64,000 nucleotides of DNA from Blautia sp. XA-2221 (GTDB lineage Bacteria; Bacillota; Clostridia; Lachnospirales; Lachnospiraceae). The stretch lies in assembly GCF_028767025.1 (NCBI RefSeq), contig NZ_JAJQXX010000005.1, positions 124,001 to 188,000 on the forward strand. Reading direction: 5' to 3'. The notes under the pieces are model-generated. The model was not told the DNA's origin. It did no database searches and was given only the letters and a program-made list of their open reading frames with translations. Positions 32,274-41,658 of this stretch are shown here, piece after piece; within the stretch, counting starts at the first letter, position 1, and every line of letters starts with the position of its first letter. The position numbers and the translations under genes are program-made.

Positions 32274-33980
32274 ATGCATCCATATGTGACGGTGATCCTG
32301 TTCACTGCGGCAGTAATTCTGCTGATGGCAGTCTGGATCCTGTACGAAAACAGAAAACAGAAAAAAAGGATTTTGAGAAAGATCCAGAGGATTTATGGGA
32401 AAGTACCGGAAAGAGAATACTCTGCCGGAGATCTGGGAAATATTTCTCATTATTTTCTCCGGAAAAAGGGTGAGGGTTTCTGGATTGACGACATTACCTG
32501 GAATGATCTTGATATGGACAGGATTTATATGCTGATCAATCAGACGGTTTCTTCTCCGGGAGAGGATGTCCTTTATGATATGCTGAGAAGACCGCTTTTT
32601 CGTCAGGAGGATATTGACCGGAGGGAAAAGCTGATCCGCTTTTTTGCTGAAAATAAGGAAAAACGGGAGCAGATGCAGGTTCTTCTGTCAAATGTGGGAA
32701 AAACCAGGCATGGCTCGTTGTCAGATACTATACTGGCGCTGGAGGATGCGCCTCAGGTAAGAACAGGTCCTCACTGGGCAATGCTTGTTTTGCTTGTTGC
32801 GACTCTTGTGGGAATTCTGCCCTTTTATCCGGCACCTGGCTTTTTGCTGTTTATGTTTTTAAGTACTGTGAACGTGATTTATTATTATGCAGGAAAAGAC
32901 AGACAGAGTATTGGACCTTTTCTGGACTGCTTTTCCAGCTTTCTCTGTATGCTGGAATCGGCTCAGAGAATGGAAACAGCAGACTGGCCGGAGATCAGTG
33001 AACAGATGGAGTATATCCGTAAAGGGAAAAAGGCCCTTTCCGGATTAAAAAAACGGGTGTTTTTTCTCACTGGAAGAAATGATACTTCCGGAAACCCGGC
33101 CCAGCTCTTGCTGGATTATATCAGAATGCTCTTTCATGTGGACATTCTTATTTATAACGGAACTCTGAAAACGGTACAGGGAAAAACACAGGAGATCTTG
33201 CTCCTTCTTGATAATATGGGAGAGCTGGATGCGGCCATATCCATTGCTTCCTTTAGAAAGCTTCTTCCTTTCTGGTGCAGCCCCTGTTTCAGAGAGGAAA
33301 AAGGAAAGCATATCCGGCTTCTGGCAGAGGATCTTTATCATCCTCTCATACAGGAACCGGTGGCTAATACCATTGAAACAGACGGAAGTGTTCTTGTGAC
33401 AGGTTCCAATGCGTCCGGTAAATCCACCTTTCTGAAAAACGTTGCCATTAACAGTATTCTTGCGCAGACAGTTCTTACCTGTACCTGTTCTCATTATGAA
33501 GCTCCGTTGTTGAAGGTAATGACTTCCATGGCTCTTCGGGATGATCTTTCCGGAGGGGAAAGTTATTTTATTGTGGAGATACGGTCACTGAAACGGATTC
33601 TTGATGAAGGCAGAAAACAGGAGCCGCTTCTCTGTATTATTGACGAGGTTTTAAGAGGAACCAACACCATTGAGCGCATTGCTGCGTCCTCCAGAATCCT
33701 CAGCGCTTTGAACAGGGACTGGATCCTGCCTTTTGCAGCTACTCATGACATTGAACTGTCATATATTCTGGACAGACAGTACCGGAACTATCATTTTGAG
33801 GAAGAGGTGCAGGAACACGAGGTACTGTTCCACTATCTTCTGAAAAAGGGCAGAGCTACCAGCAGAAATGCCATAAAGCTTCTTTCCATGTTGGAGTATG
33901 ATCCGGCAATTGTAAAAGGAGCCGAGGAGGCAGCGGCAGATTTTGAACAGACAGGAGTATGGAAATCCTGCGTCAGATAA
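32274..33980 (+). CDS. Membrane-anchored MutS-family ATPase
   Basis: A 568-residue protein with an N-terminal membrane helix (residues 4-22), a hydrophobic pair near 168-205 and a C-terminal MutS-type ATPase. It has Walker A GSNASGKST (about 378-386), the signature LSGGESYF, Walker B LLCIIDEVLRGTNT and the closing ATHDIELS His loop. It lacks the mismatch-binding domain I of MutS. Such membrane-linked MutS relatives are widespread in Firmicutes with unproven function. It is followed 25 bp later by the CpsB-like gene. Confidence 0.88.
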   Translation: MHPYVTVILFTAAVILLMAVWILYENRKQKKRILRKIQRIYGKVPEREYSAGDLGNISHYFLRKKGEGFWIDDITWNDLDMDRIYMLINQTVSSPGEDVLYDMLRRPLFRQEDIDRREKLIRFFAENKEKREQMQVLLSNVGKTRHGSLSDTILALEDAPQVRTGPHWAMLVLLVATLVGILPFYPAPGFLLFMFLSTVNVIYYYAGKDRQSIGPFLDCFSSFLCMLESAQRMETADWPEISEQMEYIRKGKKALSGLKKRVFFLTGRNDTSGNPAQLLLDYIRMLFHVDILIYNGTLKTVQGKTQEILLLLDNMGELDAAISIASFRKLLPFWCSPCFREEKGKHIRLLAEDLYHPLIQEPVANTIETDGSVLVTGSNASGKSTFLKNVAINSILAQTVLTCTCSHYEAPLLKVMTSMALRDDLSGGESYFIVEIRSLKRILDEGRKQEPLLCIIDEVLRGTNTIERIAASSRILSALNRDWILPFAATHDIELSYILDRQYRNYHFEEEVQEHEVLFHYLLKKGRATSRNAIKLLSMLEYDPAIVKGAEEAAADFEQTGVWKSCVR

Positions 33981-34004
33981 CGAAGATAAAGGGGATGACG
34001 GTTT

Positions 34005-34763
34005 ATGAAAAGTACAGGATTATTTGATATGCACTGCCATATTGTTCCCTGTGTAGACGATGGAGCGGCAAGTCTGGAAGAAGCTGTAAAAATGGTGGAG
34101 GCAGAGTATAAACAGGGAGTCCGCAGGATTATTGTAACGCCTCATTTTCGTAAAGGAATGTTTGAACCTTCTGCCTTGGAAGTAAAAAAACAATTTCAGC
34201 TGTTAAGAAAAACAGTGTGGGAGATCAACAAAGATATAAGACTTTATCTGGGCTGCGAATTGTATGCCAGTGAAGATATGATATCCCAGCTGGATTCAAG
34301 ATGTGCGGTTGCAATGGCAGGTTCAAAATATGTCCTGACAGAACTGCATGAATTTGTTGCAGCTTCTCAGGTAAGGAGATATCTGGGACTTTTGCTGTCT
34401 GACGGGTACAGACCTGTAATTGCTCATGCAGAGCGATATGAATGTATGAGAAAAGATATAAAACTTATAGAAGATATGATTGCGATGGGAGCATTGATAC
34501 AGCTGAATGCAGACAGTATTGTCGGAAAAAACGGGTATGCGGTCAGGAAGTTCTGCAAAAAGCTTCTGAAAGAAGGAAAGGTTCATTTTGTGGGATCAGA
34601 CTGTCATGGAATAAAAAGAAGAGTTTCCAGAATCGGGGATGCCTATGATTATATCTGCAAAAAATACGGAAAAGAATACGCAGATGAAATTTTTGTTTAC
34701 AATCCCCAAATGATATTGGAGAATGCCCGGCAGAGACGCGCGGGTATCAAGAGAACTATATAA
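34005..34763 (+). CDS. CpsB/YwqE-type PHP tyrosine phosphatase
   Basis: A 252-residue PHP-domain protein (DMHCHIVPCVDDGAASLEEA; TPHFRKGMF; ADSIVGKNGY; VGSDCHGIKRR). Mn-dependent phosphatases of this family remove phosphate from tyrosine kinases that control capsule or exopolysaccharide length. No kinase or capsule gene is adjacent, so its partner is elsewhere. GGGGATGA precedes the ATG. It lies in a run with the MutS-like gene and rnhA. Confidence 0.9.
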   Translation: MKSTGLFDMHCHIVPCVDDGAASLEEAVKMVEAEYKQGVRRIIVTPHFRKGMFEPSALEVKKQFQLLRKTVWEINKDIRLYLGCELYASEDMISQLDSRCAVAMAGSKYVLTELHEFVAASQVRRYLGLLLSDGYRPVIAHAERYECMRKDIKLIEDMIAMGALIQLNADSIVGKNGYAVRKFCKKLLKEGKVHFVGSDCHGIKRRVSRIGDAYDYICKKYGKEYADEIFVYNPQMILENARQRRAGIKRTI

Positions 34764-34778
34764 GAGCAGGAGGTAGAT

Positions 34779-35258
34779 ATGCAGGTAAAAATCTATACAG
34801 ACGGAGCAGCAAGAGGAAATCCGGACGGACCGGGCGGTTATGGAGCAATCCTCCATTATGTGGACACAAAAGGGCAGCTTCACGAAAGAGAGCTGTCCAG
34901 AGGATATAAAAAAACAACAAATAACAGAATGGAGCTGATGGCGGCTATTGCGGCGCTGGAAGCTCTGACAAAGCCCTGCCAGGTAGATCTTTATTCAGAC
35001 TCCAAATATCTGGTGGATGCATTTAATCAGCACTGGATCGATTCCTGGCTGAAAAAGAACTGGAAGCGGGGCAAAAATGAGGATGTAAAAAATGTGGATC
35101 TGTGGAAGCGTCTTCTGAAGGCAAAGGAACCACATCAGGTTGTTTTTCACTGGGTAAAGGGGCATGCGGATCACCCCCAGAATGAGCGATGCGATCAGCT
35201 TGCCACATCTGCGGCAGACGGCACAGAGCTTTATGAAGATGAGGGACTGAAGGGATGA
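34779..35258 (+). CDS. rnhA: Ribonuclease HI
   Basis: A 159-residue RNase H that cuts RNA in RNA-DNA hybrids. The catalytic carboxylates are in [20 protein letters not shown] (Asp), NRMELMAAI (Glu) and [10 protein letters not shown] (Asp), and the last is in [17 protein letters not shown]. It starts 15 bp after the phosphatase gene. An imperfect hairpin and T-rich run follow before the tyrS leader. Confidence 0.97.
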   Translation: MQVKIYTDGAARGNPDGPGGYGAILHYVDTKGQLHERELSRGYKKTTNNRMELMAAIAALEALTKPCQVDLYSDSKYLVDAFNQHWIDSWLKKNWKRGKNEDVKNVDLWKRLLKAKEPHQVVFHWVKGHADHPQNERCDQLATSAADGTELYEDEGLKG

Positions 35259-35357
35259 AAGGACATCCTTTGGCGGTTTTTGTTTTGGCTGGTTAATGTA
35301 AAAGGAGTAAACAATAACCTTTATTGCTTTAAGTTGATAAACTGACCTCAATCCCTC

Positions 35358-35386
35358 TTGACAAATAAAAAGGGGCTTTGTATACT
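35358..35386 (+). promoter_or_regulatory. Promoter of the tyrS T-box leader
   Basis: Perfect TTGACA at 35358-35363, a 17-nt spacer, TATACT at 35381-35386. Confidence 0.85.
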
Positions 35387-35392
35387 TTTAAG

Positions 35393-35660
35393 AGTATATG
35401 AAACGGCTTGGAAGAGAACAAGTAACTTCAGGAAAGCACACAGAGAGCTGCCGGAGGGTGAGAGGCGCGTGCGGAACTTTTGTGAATACATCTCGGAGCT
35501 CTGCACCGAACCGGACTGTTGTATAACAGGCAAGTAGGCTGCAGCGGATCGGCACACGTTATCGTGCTCAATGAGGCAGGAAAATGCAGTTTCCTGTGAA
35601 TTTAGGTGGTAACACGGGACCCGGTTCTCGTCCTAAAAGGACAGGAACCGGGCTTTTTTA
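35393..35660 (+). promoter_or_regulatory. T-box riboswitch leader of tyrS-alaS
   Basis: A complete T-box leader. It has an AGTAACT-rich stem I, a probable specifier TAC (Tyr) in GTGAATACATCTCGG near 35482, the T-box sequence AGGTGGTAACACGG (35604-35617), and a terminator GACCCGGTTCTCGTCC with its complement and a T6 tail ending near 35656. Uncharged tRNA-Tyr would stabilise the antiterminator and switch on tyrS. alaS follows in the same run and is probably regulated with it. Confidence 0.9.
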
Positions 35661-35679
35661 TAACAGGAGGAAAAGAAAT

Positions 35680-36906
35680 ATGACAGTTTGGGAAGAACTG
35701 CAGGCAAGAGGCCTGATTGCCCAGGTAACAAACGAAGATGAGATCAAAGAAATGGTAAATAACGGAAAAGCTACTTTTTATATTGGCTTTGACCCTACTG
35801 CGGACAGTCTTCATGTAGGACATTTTATGGCGCTTTGTCTGATGAAACGTCTTCAGATGGCAGGAAACCGTCCTATCGCTCTTCTTGGAGGCGGAACAGG
35901 AATGATCGGTGATCCTTCCGGAAGAACGGATATGCGTCAGATGATGACAGAGGAAACCATTCAGCACAATATTGACTGCTTCAAAAAACAGATGGAGCGT
36001 TTTATTGACTTTTCTGATGGAAAGGCCCTTATGGTCAACAATGCAGACTGGCTGATGGATCTGAACTATGTGGAGCTTCTCCGTGAGGTGGGAGCGCATT
36101 TTTCCGTAAACCGTATGCTTACAGCAGAGTGCTATAAGCAGCGTATGGAAAGAGGTTTAAGTTTCCTTGAATTTAACTATATGATCATGCAGAGCTATGA
36201 CTTCTATATGCTGTTCCAGAAATACGGATGTAATATGCAGTTTGGTGGAGATGACCAGTGGAGCAATATGCTGGGCGGAACAGAGCTGATCAGAAGAAAA
36301 CTCGGCAAGGATGCCCATGCCATGACGATCACTCTTCTTCTGAATTCTGAGGGCAAAAAGATGGGCAAAACCCAGTCAGGTGCCGTGTGGCTGGATCCGA
36401 ACAAAACATCTCCGTTTGACTTCTATCAGTACTGGAGAAATGTGGATGATGCAGATGTGATCAAATGTATGCGTCTTCTTACTTTCCTTCCTATTGAGCA
36501 GATTGAGGAAATGGCAGCCTGGGAGGGAAGCCAGCTGAACCAGGCAAAAGAAATTCTTGCCTATGAGCTTACCAATCTGGTTCATGGTGAGGAAGAAGCA
36601 AAGAAAGCCCAGGAAGGTGCCAGAGCTCTTTTTGCAGGCGGAGCTAACACAGACAATATGCCGTCTACCGAGCTTACTGATGAGGATTTCCAGGATGGAA
36701 GTATTGATCTGATCACTATGCTGGTAAAAACCGGACTGGTTCCAAGTCGTTCAGAAGGACGCCGTGCCATTGAACAGGGAGGCGTATCTGTTGACGGTGA
36801 AAAAATTACAGATATCAAACATACTGTTTCCAAAGATGCTTTTGGAGAGGAAGGTCTTGTGCTGAAACGAGGCAAAAAGAAATTCCACAAGGTGTGTGTG
36901 AAATAG
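35680..36906 (+). CDS. tyrS: Tyrosyl-tRNA synthetase
   Basis: Charges tRNA-Tyr. A 408-residue class I enzyme. The HIGH-like motif is in DPTADSLHVGHFMAL (about residues 40-54), the KMSKS counterpart is KMGKTQSG, and a C-terminal S4 RNA-binding domain begins near 340. The ATG at 35680 has AGGAGG 9 nt upstream and homologues begin at MTVWEEL; the frame upstream is T-box sequence. Transcribed from the T-box leader; alaS starts 14 bp later. Confidence 0.97.
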   Translation: MTVWEELQARGLIAQVTNEDEIKEMVNNGKATFYIGFDPTADSLHVGHFMALCLMKRLQMAGNRPIALLGGGTGMIGDPSGRTDMRQMMTEETIQHNIDCFKKQMERFIDFSDGKALMVNNADWLMDLNYVELLREVGAHFSVNRMLTAECYKQRMERGLSFLEFNYMIMQSYDFYMLFQKYGCNMQFGGDDQWSNMLGGTELIRRKLGKDAHAMTITLLLNSEGKKMGKTQSGAVWLDPNKTSPFDFYQYWRNVDDADVIKCMRLLTFLPIEQIEEMAAWEGSQLNQAKEILAYELTNLVHGEEEAKKAQEGARALFAGGANTDNMPSTELTDEDFQDGSIDLITMLVKTGLVPSRSEGRRAIEQGGVSVDGEKITDIKHTVSKDAFGEEGLVLKRGKKKFHKVCVK

Positions 36907-36920
36907 AGGAGGAAACGACA

Positions 36921-39560
36921 ATGAAAAAACACGGAGTAAATGAACTTCGTCAGATGTTTCTGGATTTTATGGAAAGCAAAGGACATCTGGTTATGAAAAG
37001 CTTTTCTCTTGTTCCCCAGGGAGATAAGAGCCTTCTTCTGATCAATGCAGGTATGGCTCCGCTGAAGCCATATTTTACCGGAGCAGAGATCCCGCCCAGA
37101 ACAAGAGTGGCAACCTGTCAGAAATGTATCCGTACCGGTGATATTGAGAATGTGGGCAAAACAGCACGTCACGGTACTTTCTTTGAGATGCTTGGAAACT
37201 TTTCTTTTGGCGATTATTTTAAACATGAAGCCATTGCATGGTCCTGGGAGTTCCTGACAGAAGTTGTGGGACTTGATCCGGAACGTCTGTATCCGTCCGT
37301 ATATCTGGAGGATGACGAGGCTTTTGAGATCTGGAATAAAGAGGTTGGCATCCCGGCTGAACGTATTTTCCGTTTTGGCAAGGAGGACAATTTCTGGGAG
37401 CACGGCGCAGGTCCTTGCGGTCCGTGTTCAGAGATTTATTATGACCGCGGTGAAAAATATGGATGCGGCAAACCGGACTGTACAGTAGGCTGTGAGTGCG
37501 ATCGTTATATGGAAGTGTGGAACAATGTATTTACCCAGTTTGAAAATGACGGAAACGGTAATTACGAAACACTTCAGAACAAAAATATTGATACAGGAAT
37601 GGGACTTGAGCGTCTGGCTGTTGTTGTTCAGGATGTGGATTCTATTTTTGATGTGGACACCATCTGTTCTCTCCGTAACCTGGTATGTCAGGTTGCAGAC
37701 AGGGAATACGGAAAAGACTATCAGACTGACGTTTCCATCCGTCTGATTACAGACCATATCCGTTCCGCTACCTTTATGATCTCTGACGGTATTATGCCGA
37801 CCAATGAAGGCAGGGGCTATGTGCTTCGCCGTCTGATCCGTCGTGCGGCACGTCATGGACGTCTTCTGGGTATTGAGGGAACTTTCCTTGCAAAATTAAG
37901 TGCAGAGGTGATCTCCGGTTCCAAAGATGGTTATCCGGAGCTTGAGGATAAAAAAGAATTTATCTTCAAAGTGCTGACAAACGAAGAAAACCAGTTTAAT
38001 AAGACCATTGACCAGGGACTTCGTATTCTTACTGATATGGAAGAGGAGATGAAGGCAGCAGGAGTGAAAGAACTTTCCGGCGAAAATGCATTCAAGCTCT
38101 ATGATACCTACGGATTCCCTCTTGATCTTACAAAAGAGATTTTGGAAGAAAAGGGATACGGAATCGACGAAGACGGCTTCCAGGCAGCAATGGAAGAGCA
38201 GAGAATCAAGGCTCGTACTGCCCGTGAAGTAACTAACTACATGGGTGCGGATGCTACCGTTTATGATGAGATCGATCCTTCTGTGACAACTGAATTTGTA
38301 GGCTACGAACATCTGAACTTTGAGTCACAGGTAACTGTTCTGGCAGGAGAGAGCGAACTTGCCTCTTCCCTGGTAGAAGGACAGAAGGGAACTGTTTTTG
38401 TAAAAGAGACTCCGTTTTACGCTACCATGGGCGGTCAGGAAGGAGATACCGGTGTGATCGAAACCGAAAACGGAAAATTTGTGGTAGAGGATACCATCAA
38501 GCTCCGTGGAGGCAAATTTGGTCATGTTGGCCATATGGAATCCGGTATGATCTCAGAGGGAGAGACCGTTTCTCTGAAAGTTGCAGAAAGTAAGCGCCGC
38601 GATACAGAAAAGAACCACAGCGCAACACATCTTCTGCAGAAAGCGTTAAAAACAGTTCTGGGCTCTCATGTAGAACAGAAAGGTTCTCTTGTTACTCCGG
38701 ACAGACTCCGTTTCGACTTTGCTCATTTCCAGGCAATGACAGAGGAAGAAATCGAAAAAACAGAGGCTCTTGTCAATCAGGAGATCCAGGCGGCTCTTCC
38801 GGTAGAAACTGCTGTTATGGATATTGAGGAAGCAAAGAAATCGGGAGCAATGGCTCTGTTCGGCGAAAAGTATGATCAGAAGGTCCGTGTAGTTTCCATG
38901 GGAGATTTCTCAAAAGAACTCTGCGGTGGTACTCATGTAAAAAATACATCTTCTATCATGCTCTTTAAGATTGTTTCTGAGGCAGGTGTTGCCGCAGGCG
39001 TGCGCCGTATTGAGGCTCTTACCGGAAATGCGGTAGTGGACTATTATAAGAAACAGGAAAGCATGCTGAAGGAAGCTGCAAAAGCATTAAAGACCCAGCC
39101 GGCTGAAGTGACAGAAAAAATCACTCATATGCAGGCCGAGATAAAAGCTCTTCACAGTGAGAATGAATCTCTGAAGAGCAAGCTTGCTCAGGGATCACTT
39201 GGGGATGTTATGGATCAGGTTGCAGAAGTAAAAGGCGTGAAGCTTCTGGCTGCAAAAGTAGAAGGCGTTGACATGAACGGACTCCGTGATCTGGGCGATC
39301 AGCTGAAAGAAAAATTAGGCGAGGGCGTTGTTGTTCTGGCTGCAGTAAACGGCGCTAAGGTGAACTTCCTTGCTATGGCTACAGACGCAGCTCAGAAGGC
39401 AGGCGCTCATGCCGGTAATCTGATCAAGAATGTTGCAGCTATCGCAGGCGGTGGCGGCGGCGGTCGTCCGAATATGGCTCAGGCCGGCGGAAAGAATCCG
39501 GAAAAGGCTCAGGAAGCCATTGATGCAGTGGCAGGAATCCTGGAACAGCAGCTGGCTTAA
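36921..39560 (+). CDS. alaS: Alanyl-tRNA synthetase
   Basis: A 879-residue class II enzyme. The catalytic core (1-240) holds RVATCQKCIRTGDIENVG, the class II motif FFEMLGNFSFGDYFK and motif 3-like GMGLERLA. The editing domain (560-720) has the metal motif NHSATHLLQKAL with CGGTHVKNTS. The C-Ala domain with GGGGGGRPNMAQAGG closes the protein. AGAGGAGGAA precedes the ATG at 36921. It lacks its own T-box and is likely co-transcribed with tyrS. Confidence 0.97.
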   Translation: MKKHGVNELRQMFLDFMESKGHLVMKSFSLVPQGDKSLLLINAGMAPLKPYFTGAEIPPRTRVATCQKCIRTGDIENVGKTARHGTFFEMLGNFSFGDYFKHEAIAWSWEFLTEVVGLDPERLYPSVYLEDDEAFEIWNKEVGIPAERIFRFGKEDNFWEHGAGPCGPCSEIYYDRGEKYGCGKPDCTVGCECDRYMEVWNNVFTQFENDGNGNYETLQNKNIDTGMGLERLAVVVQDVDSIFDVDTICSLRNLVCQVADREYGKDYQTDVSIRLITDHIRSATFMISDGIMPTNEGRGYVLRRLIRRAARHGRLLGIEGTFLAKLSAEVISGSKDGYPELEDKKEFIFKVLTNEENQFNKTIDQGLRILTDMEEEMKAAGVKELSGENAFKLYDTYGFPLDLTKEILEEKGYGIDEDGFQAAMEEQRIKARTAREVTNYMGADATVYDEIDPSVTTEFVGYEHLNFESQVTVLAGESELASSLVEGQKGTVFVKETPFYATMGGQEGDTGVIETENGKFVVEDTIKLRGGKFGHVGHMESGMISEGETVSLKVAESKRRDTEKNHSATHLLQKALKTVLGSHVEQKGSLVTPDRLRFDFAHFQAMTEEEIEKTEALVNQEIQAALPVETAVMDIEEAKKSGAMALFGEKYDQKVRVVSMGDFSKELCGGTHVKNTSSIMLFKIVSEAGVAAGVRRIEALTGNAVVDYYKKQESMLKEAAKALKTQPAEVTEKITHMQAEIKALHSENESLKSKLAQGSLGDVMDQVAEVKGVKLLAAKVEGVDMNGLRDLGDQLKEKLGEGVVVLAAVNGAKVNFLAMATDAAQKAGAHAGNLIKNVAAIAGGGGGGRPNMAQAGGKNPEKAQEAIDAVAGILEQQLA

Positions 39561-39612
39561 ACTTCAGAGGTGATTTTCTGCAAAAATATTTTGCAAAAAT
39601 ATCCAAAATCTG

Positions 39613-39642
39613 TTGACGAACCTTGAGGCTATGATATATAAT
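39613..39642 (+). promoter_or_regulatory. Promoter of rpsU
   Basis: TTGACG at 39613-39618, an 18-nt spacer and perfect TATAAT at 39637-39642. Confidence 0.8.
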
Positions 39643-39669
39643 ATAACTCGTGCAAGAAAAATACCCAGA

Positions 39670-39698
39670 CAGTTGTATTTTAGCACAATCTACAACTG
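39670..39698 (+). promoter_or_regulatory. Leader hairpin before rpsU
   Basis: CAGTTGTA (39670) pairs perfectly with TACAACTG (39691), and the ribosome site GGAGGGAGG begins at the base of the stem. It may serve autogenous control by S21 or mRNA stability; not proven. Confidence 0.5.
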
Positions 39699-39720
39699 GA
39701 GGGAGGTTAGGTGTGAGTCT

Positions 39721-39897
39721 ATGTCAAACGTTATCGTAAAAGAAAACGAGACTTTAGATAGCGCTCTTCGCAGATTCAAGAGAAGCTGTGCAAAAGCAGG
39801 TATCCAGCAGGAAATCCGCAAAAGAGAGCATTACGAGAAACCAAGTGTTCGTCGTAAGAAAAAATCTGAAGCCGCAAGAAAACGTAAATATAATTAA
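39721..39897 (+). CDS. rpsU: Small ribosomal subunit protein bS21
   Basis: A 58-residue basic protein ([20 protein letters not shown], Arg/Lys-rich tail [15 protein letters not shown]) of the 30S subunit, important for mRNA-16S pairing during initiation. The ATG at 39721 is preferred to a start at 39613, which lies inside the promoter. It has its own promoter and terminator, so it is monocistronic. Confidence 0.95.
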   Translation: MSNVIVKENETLDSALRRFKRSCAKAGIQQEIRKREHYEKPSVRRKKKSEAARKRKYN

Positions 39898-39905
39898 TTG
39901 TGCGC

Positions 39906-39937
39906 AAAAATCCCTGGCTGTTTAGTCAGGGATTTTT
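39906..39937 (+). terminator. Terminator of rpsU
   Basis: AAAATCCCTG and CAGGGATTTTT form a strong T-tailed hairpin. Confidence 0.9.
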
Positions 39938-39992
39938 AAAAATCATAATTATTACTTTATTAACAACATTACAGAAAAAGTGAAGTGAAGCT

Positions 39993-41555
39993 ATGAACCT
40001 GATTATCATGCCCCTGAAAAAAATTGCGAAGCTTTTATTTAACAGGATTTTTTATGTGGCAGTGGCCCTGCTGATCCAGCTTGTATGGGTGTTCCTTTTT
40101 GTGTGGGAGCTGGCAGGCTATTCCCAGTATATTTCTCTTGCCATTACAGTGCTGAGTATTGTGATGGTTTTGTGGATCCTGAATAAAAGGATCAATCCTT
40201 CTTATAAACTGGGATGGACTATGCTGATCATGGCGTTTCCTGTTTTTGGACTGCTTTTATATCTGCTGTTCGGTCATTCCAGAATTGCGGAGGAAATGCA
40301 GAAACGTTATGCCAGGGTTCAGGAGGACAGCATTCCCTATCTTCAGTCAGATCCGGAAGTCTGCAGGAGAATGCAGGAGGAAGATCCCTCGGCAGCTGTT
40401 CAGTCAGAATATATCTGCCGTCATTCCGTATATCCTGTATATGAACATACAACGGCGGAATATTTTCAGGTGGGCGATGACATGTTTCCTGTACTGGTAA
40501 AAGAACTGGAACAGGCAGAACATTATATTTATATAGAATACTTTATTATCAACGACGGCGTTATGTGGAGAACTATTCTGGATATTCTGGAACAGAAAGC
40601 CGCTCAGGGAGTGGATGTACGTCTGATCTATGACGGATTTGGCTGTCTTACCACACTGCCGTACAAATATGACCGGTTTTTGAGAGAAAAAGGAATCCAG
40701 TGCAAGGTGTTTAACCCTTTCCGCCCGGTGTTGAATATTATCCAGAATAACAGAGATCACAGGAAAATCTGTGTTATTGACGGAAAAACAGGATTTACCG
40801 GAGGAATCAATCTGGCAGATGAATATATTAACCAGAAGGAACGCTTCGGTCACTGGAAGGATACGGCAGTGATGCTGAAGGGGGATGCGGTATGGAGTAT
40901 GACCATGATGTTTCTTCATATGTGGAATGTGGTAAACGGCATTCAGGATCCCATTGATTATGCAGCTCATTCGCCTCACGCTTATCACCCGGAAGAGTTT
41001 GAGGGAAACGGATTTGTGCAGCCCTTTACAGACACTCCTCTTGACGGAGAGACTCTGGGAGAAAATGTTTATCTGAATATTATCAACCGGGCAAAGCGTT
41101 ATGTATATATCTGTACTCCTTATCTGATCATTGACAATGAAATGATGACAGCGCTCTGCCTGGCTGCAAAAAGCGGAGTGGATGTGCGGATCATGACTCC
41201 GGGAGTGCCGGATAAAAAAATGGTATTCCTTCTTACCCAGTCCTATTACGGGCAGCTGATAGAAGCCGGTGTAAAAATTTATGAATATCAGCCTGGATTT
41301 CTTCATGCCAAGTCTTTTGTCTGCGATGATGAAATTGCAGTGGTGGGAACCATTAATCTGGATTACAGAAGCCTTTACCTTCATTTTGAAGACGGCGTAT
41401 GGATTTACAAAAATGATGTGATCCAAGATATCCTTGAGGATTTTCAGGAAACGATGAATTACTGTGACCCTATTACCCTTGAATTCTGTAAAAACAGAAA
41501 TATTTTTGTGCGGGGATTTCAGAGTGTTCTCCGTGTATTTGCACCTCTGCTGTAA
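39993..41555 (+). CDS. cls: Cardiolipin synthase
   Basis: A 520-residue phospholipase D-type enzyme joining two phosphatidylglycerols into cardiolipin. Two N-terminal membrane helices (about 20-40 and 50-90) are followed by two HKD motifs: HRKICVIDGKTGFTGG and HAKSFVCDDEIAVVGT. The length is standard for bacterial Cls. The ribosome site is weak (AAGTGAAG). It uses the product of pgsA upstream. Confidence 0.95.
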   Translation: MNLIIMPLKKIAKLLFNRIFYVAVALLIQLVWVFLFVWELAGYSQYISLAITVLSIVMVLWILNKRINPSYKLGWTMLIMAFPVFGLLLYLLFGHSRIAEEMQKRYARVQEDSIPYLQSDPEVCRRMQEEDPSAAVQSEYICRHSVYPVYEHTTAEYFQVGDDMFPVLVKELEQAEHYIYIEYFIINDGVMWRTILDILEQKAAQGVDVRLIYDGFGCLTTLPYKYDRFLREKGIQCKVFNPFRPVLNIIQNNRDHRKICVIDGKTGFTGGINLADEYINQKERFGHWKDTAVMLKGDAVWSMTMMFLHMWNVVNGIQDPIDYAAHSPHAYHPEEFEGNGFVQPFTDTPLDGETLGENVYLNIINRAKRYVYICTPYLIIDNEMMTALCLAAKSGVDVRIMTPGVPDKKMVFLLTQSYYGQLIEAGVKIYEYQPGFLHAKSFVCDDEIAVVGTINLDYRSLYLHFEDGVWIYKNDVIQDILEDFQETMNYCDPITLEFCKNRNIFVRGFQSVLRVFAPLL

Positions 41556-41580
41556 TTTTTGAAAAAGCAGTCATATTTTC

Positions 41581-41658
41581 AGGTTCCTCCTTTTAGAATA
41601 GAATAAAACACCCAAACGGGAGATTTTCTATGACTAAAAAACGGAGGAACCTTTTTTG
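41581..41658 (+). promoter_or_regulatory. Terminator-like fold spanning the start codon of the D,D-carboxypeptidase gene
   Basis: AGGTTCCTCC (41581-41590) is fully complementary to GGAGGAACCT (41643-41652), followed by a T run. The 52-nt loop contains the ribosome site GGGAG and the ATG at 41630. It may end the cls transcript, or act as an attenuator of the gene behind it. Confidence 0.5.
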
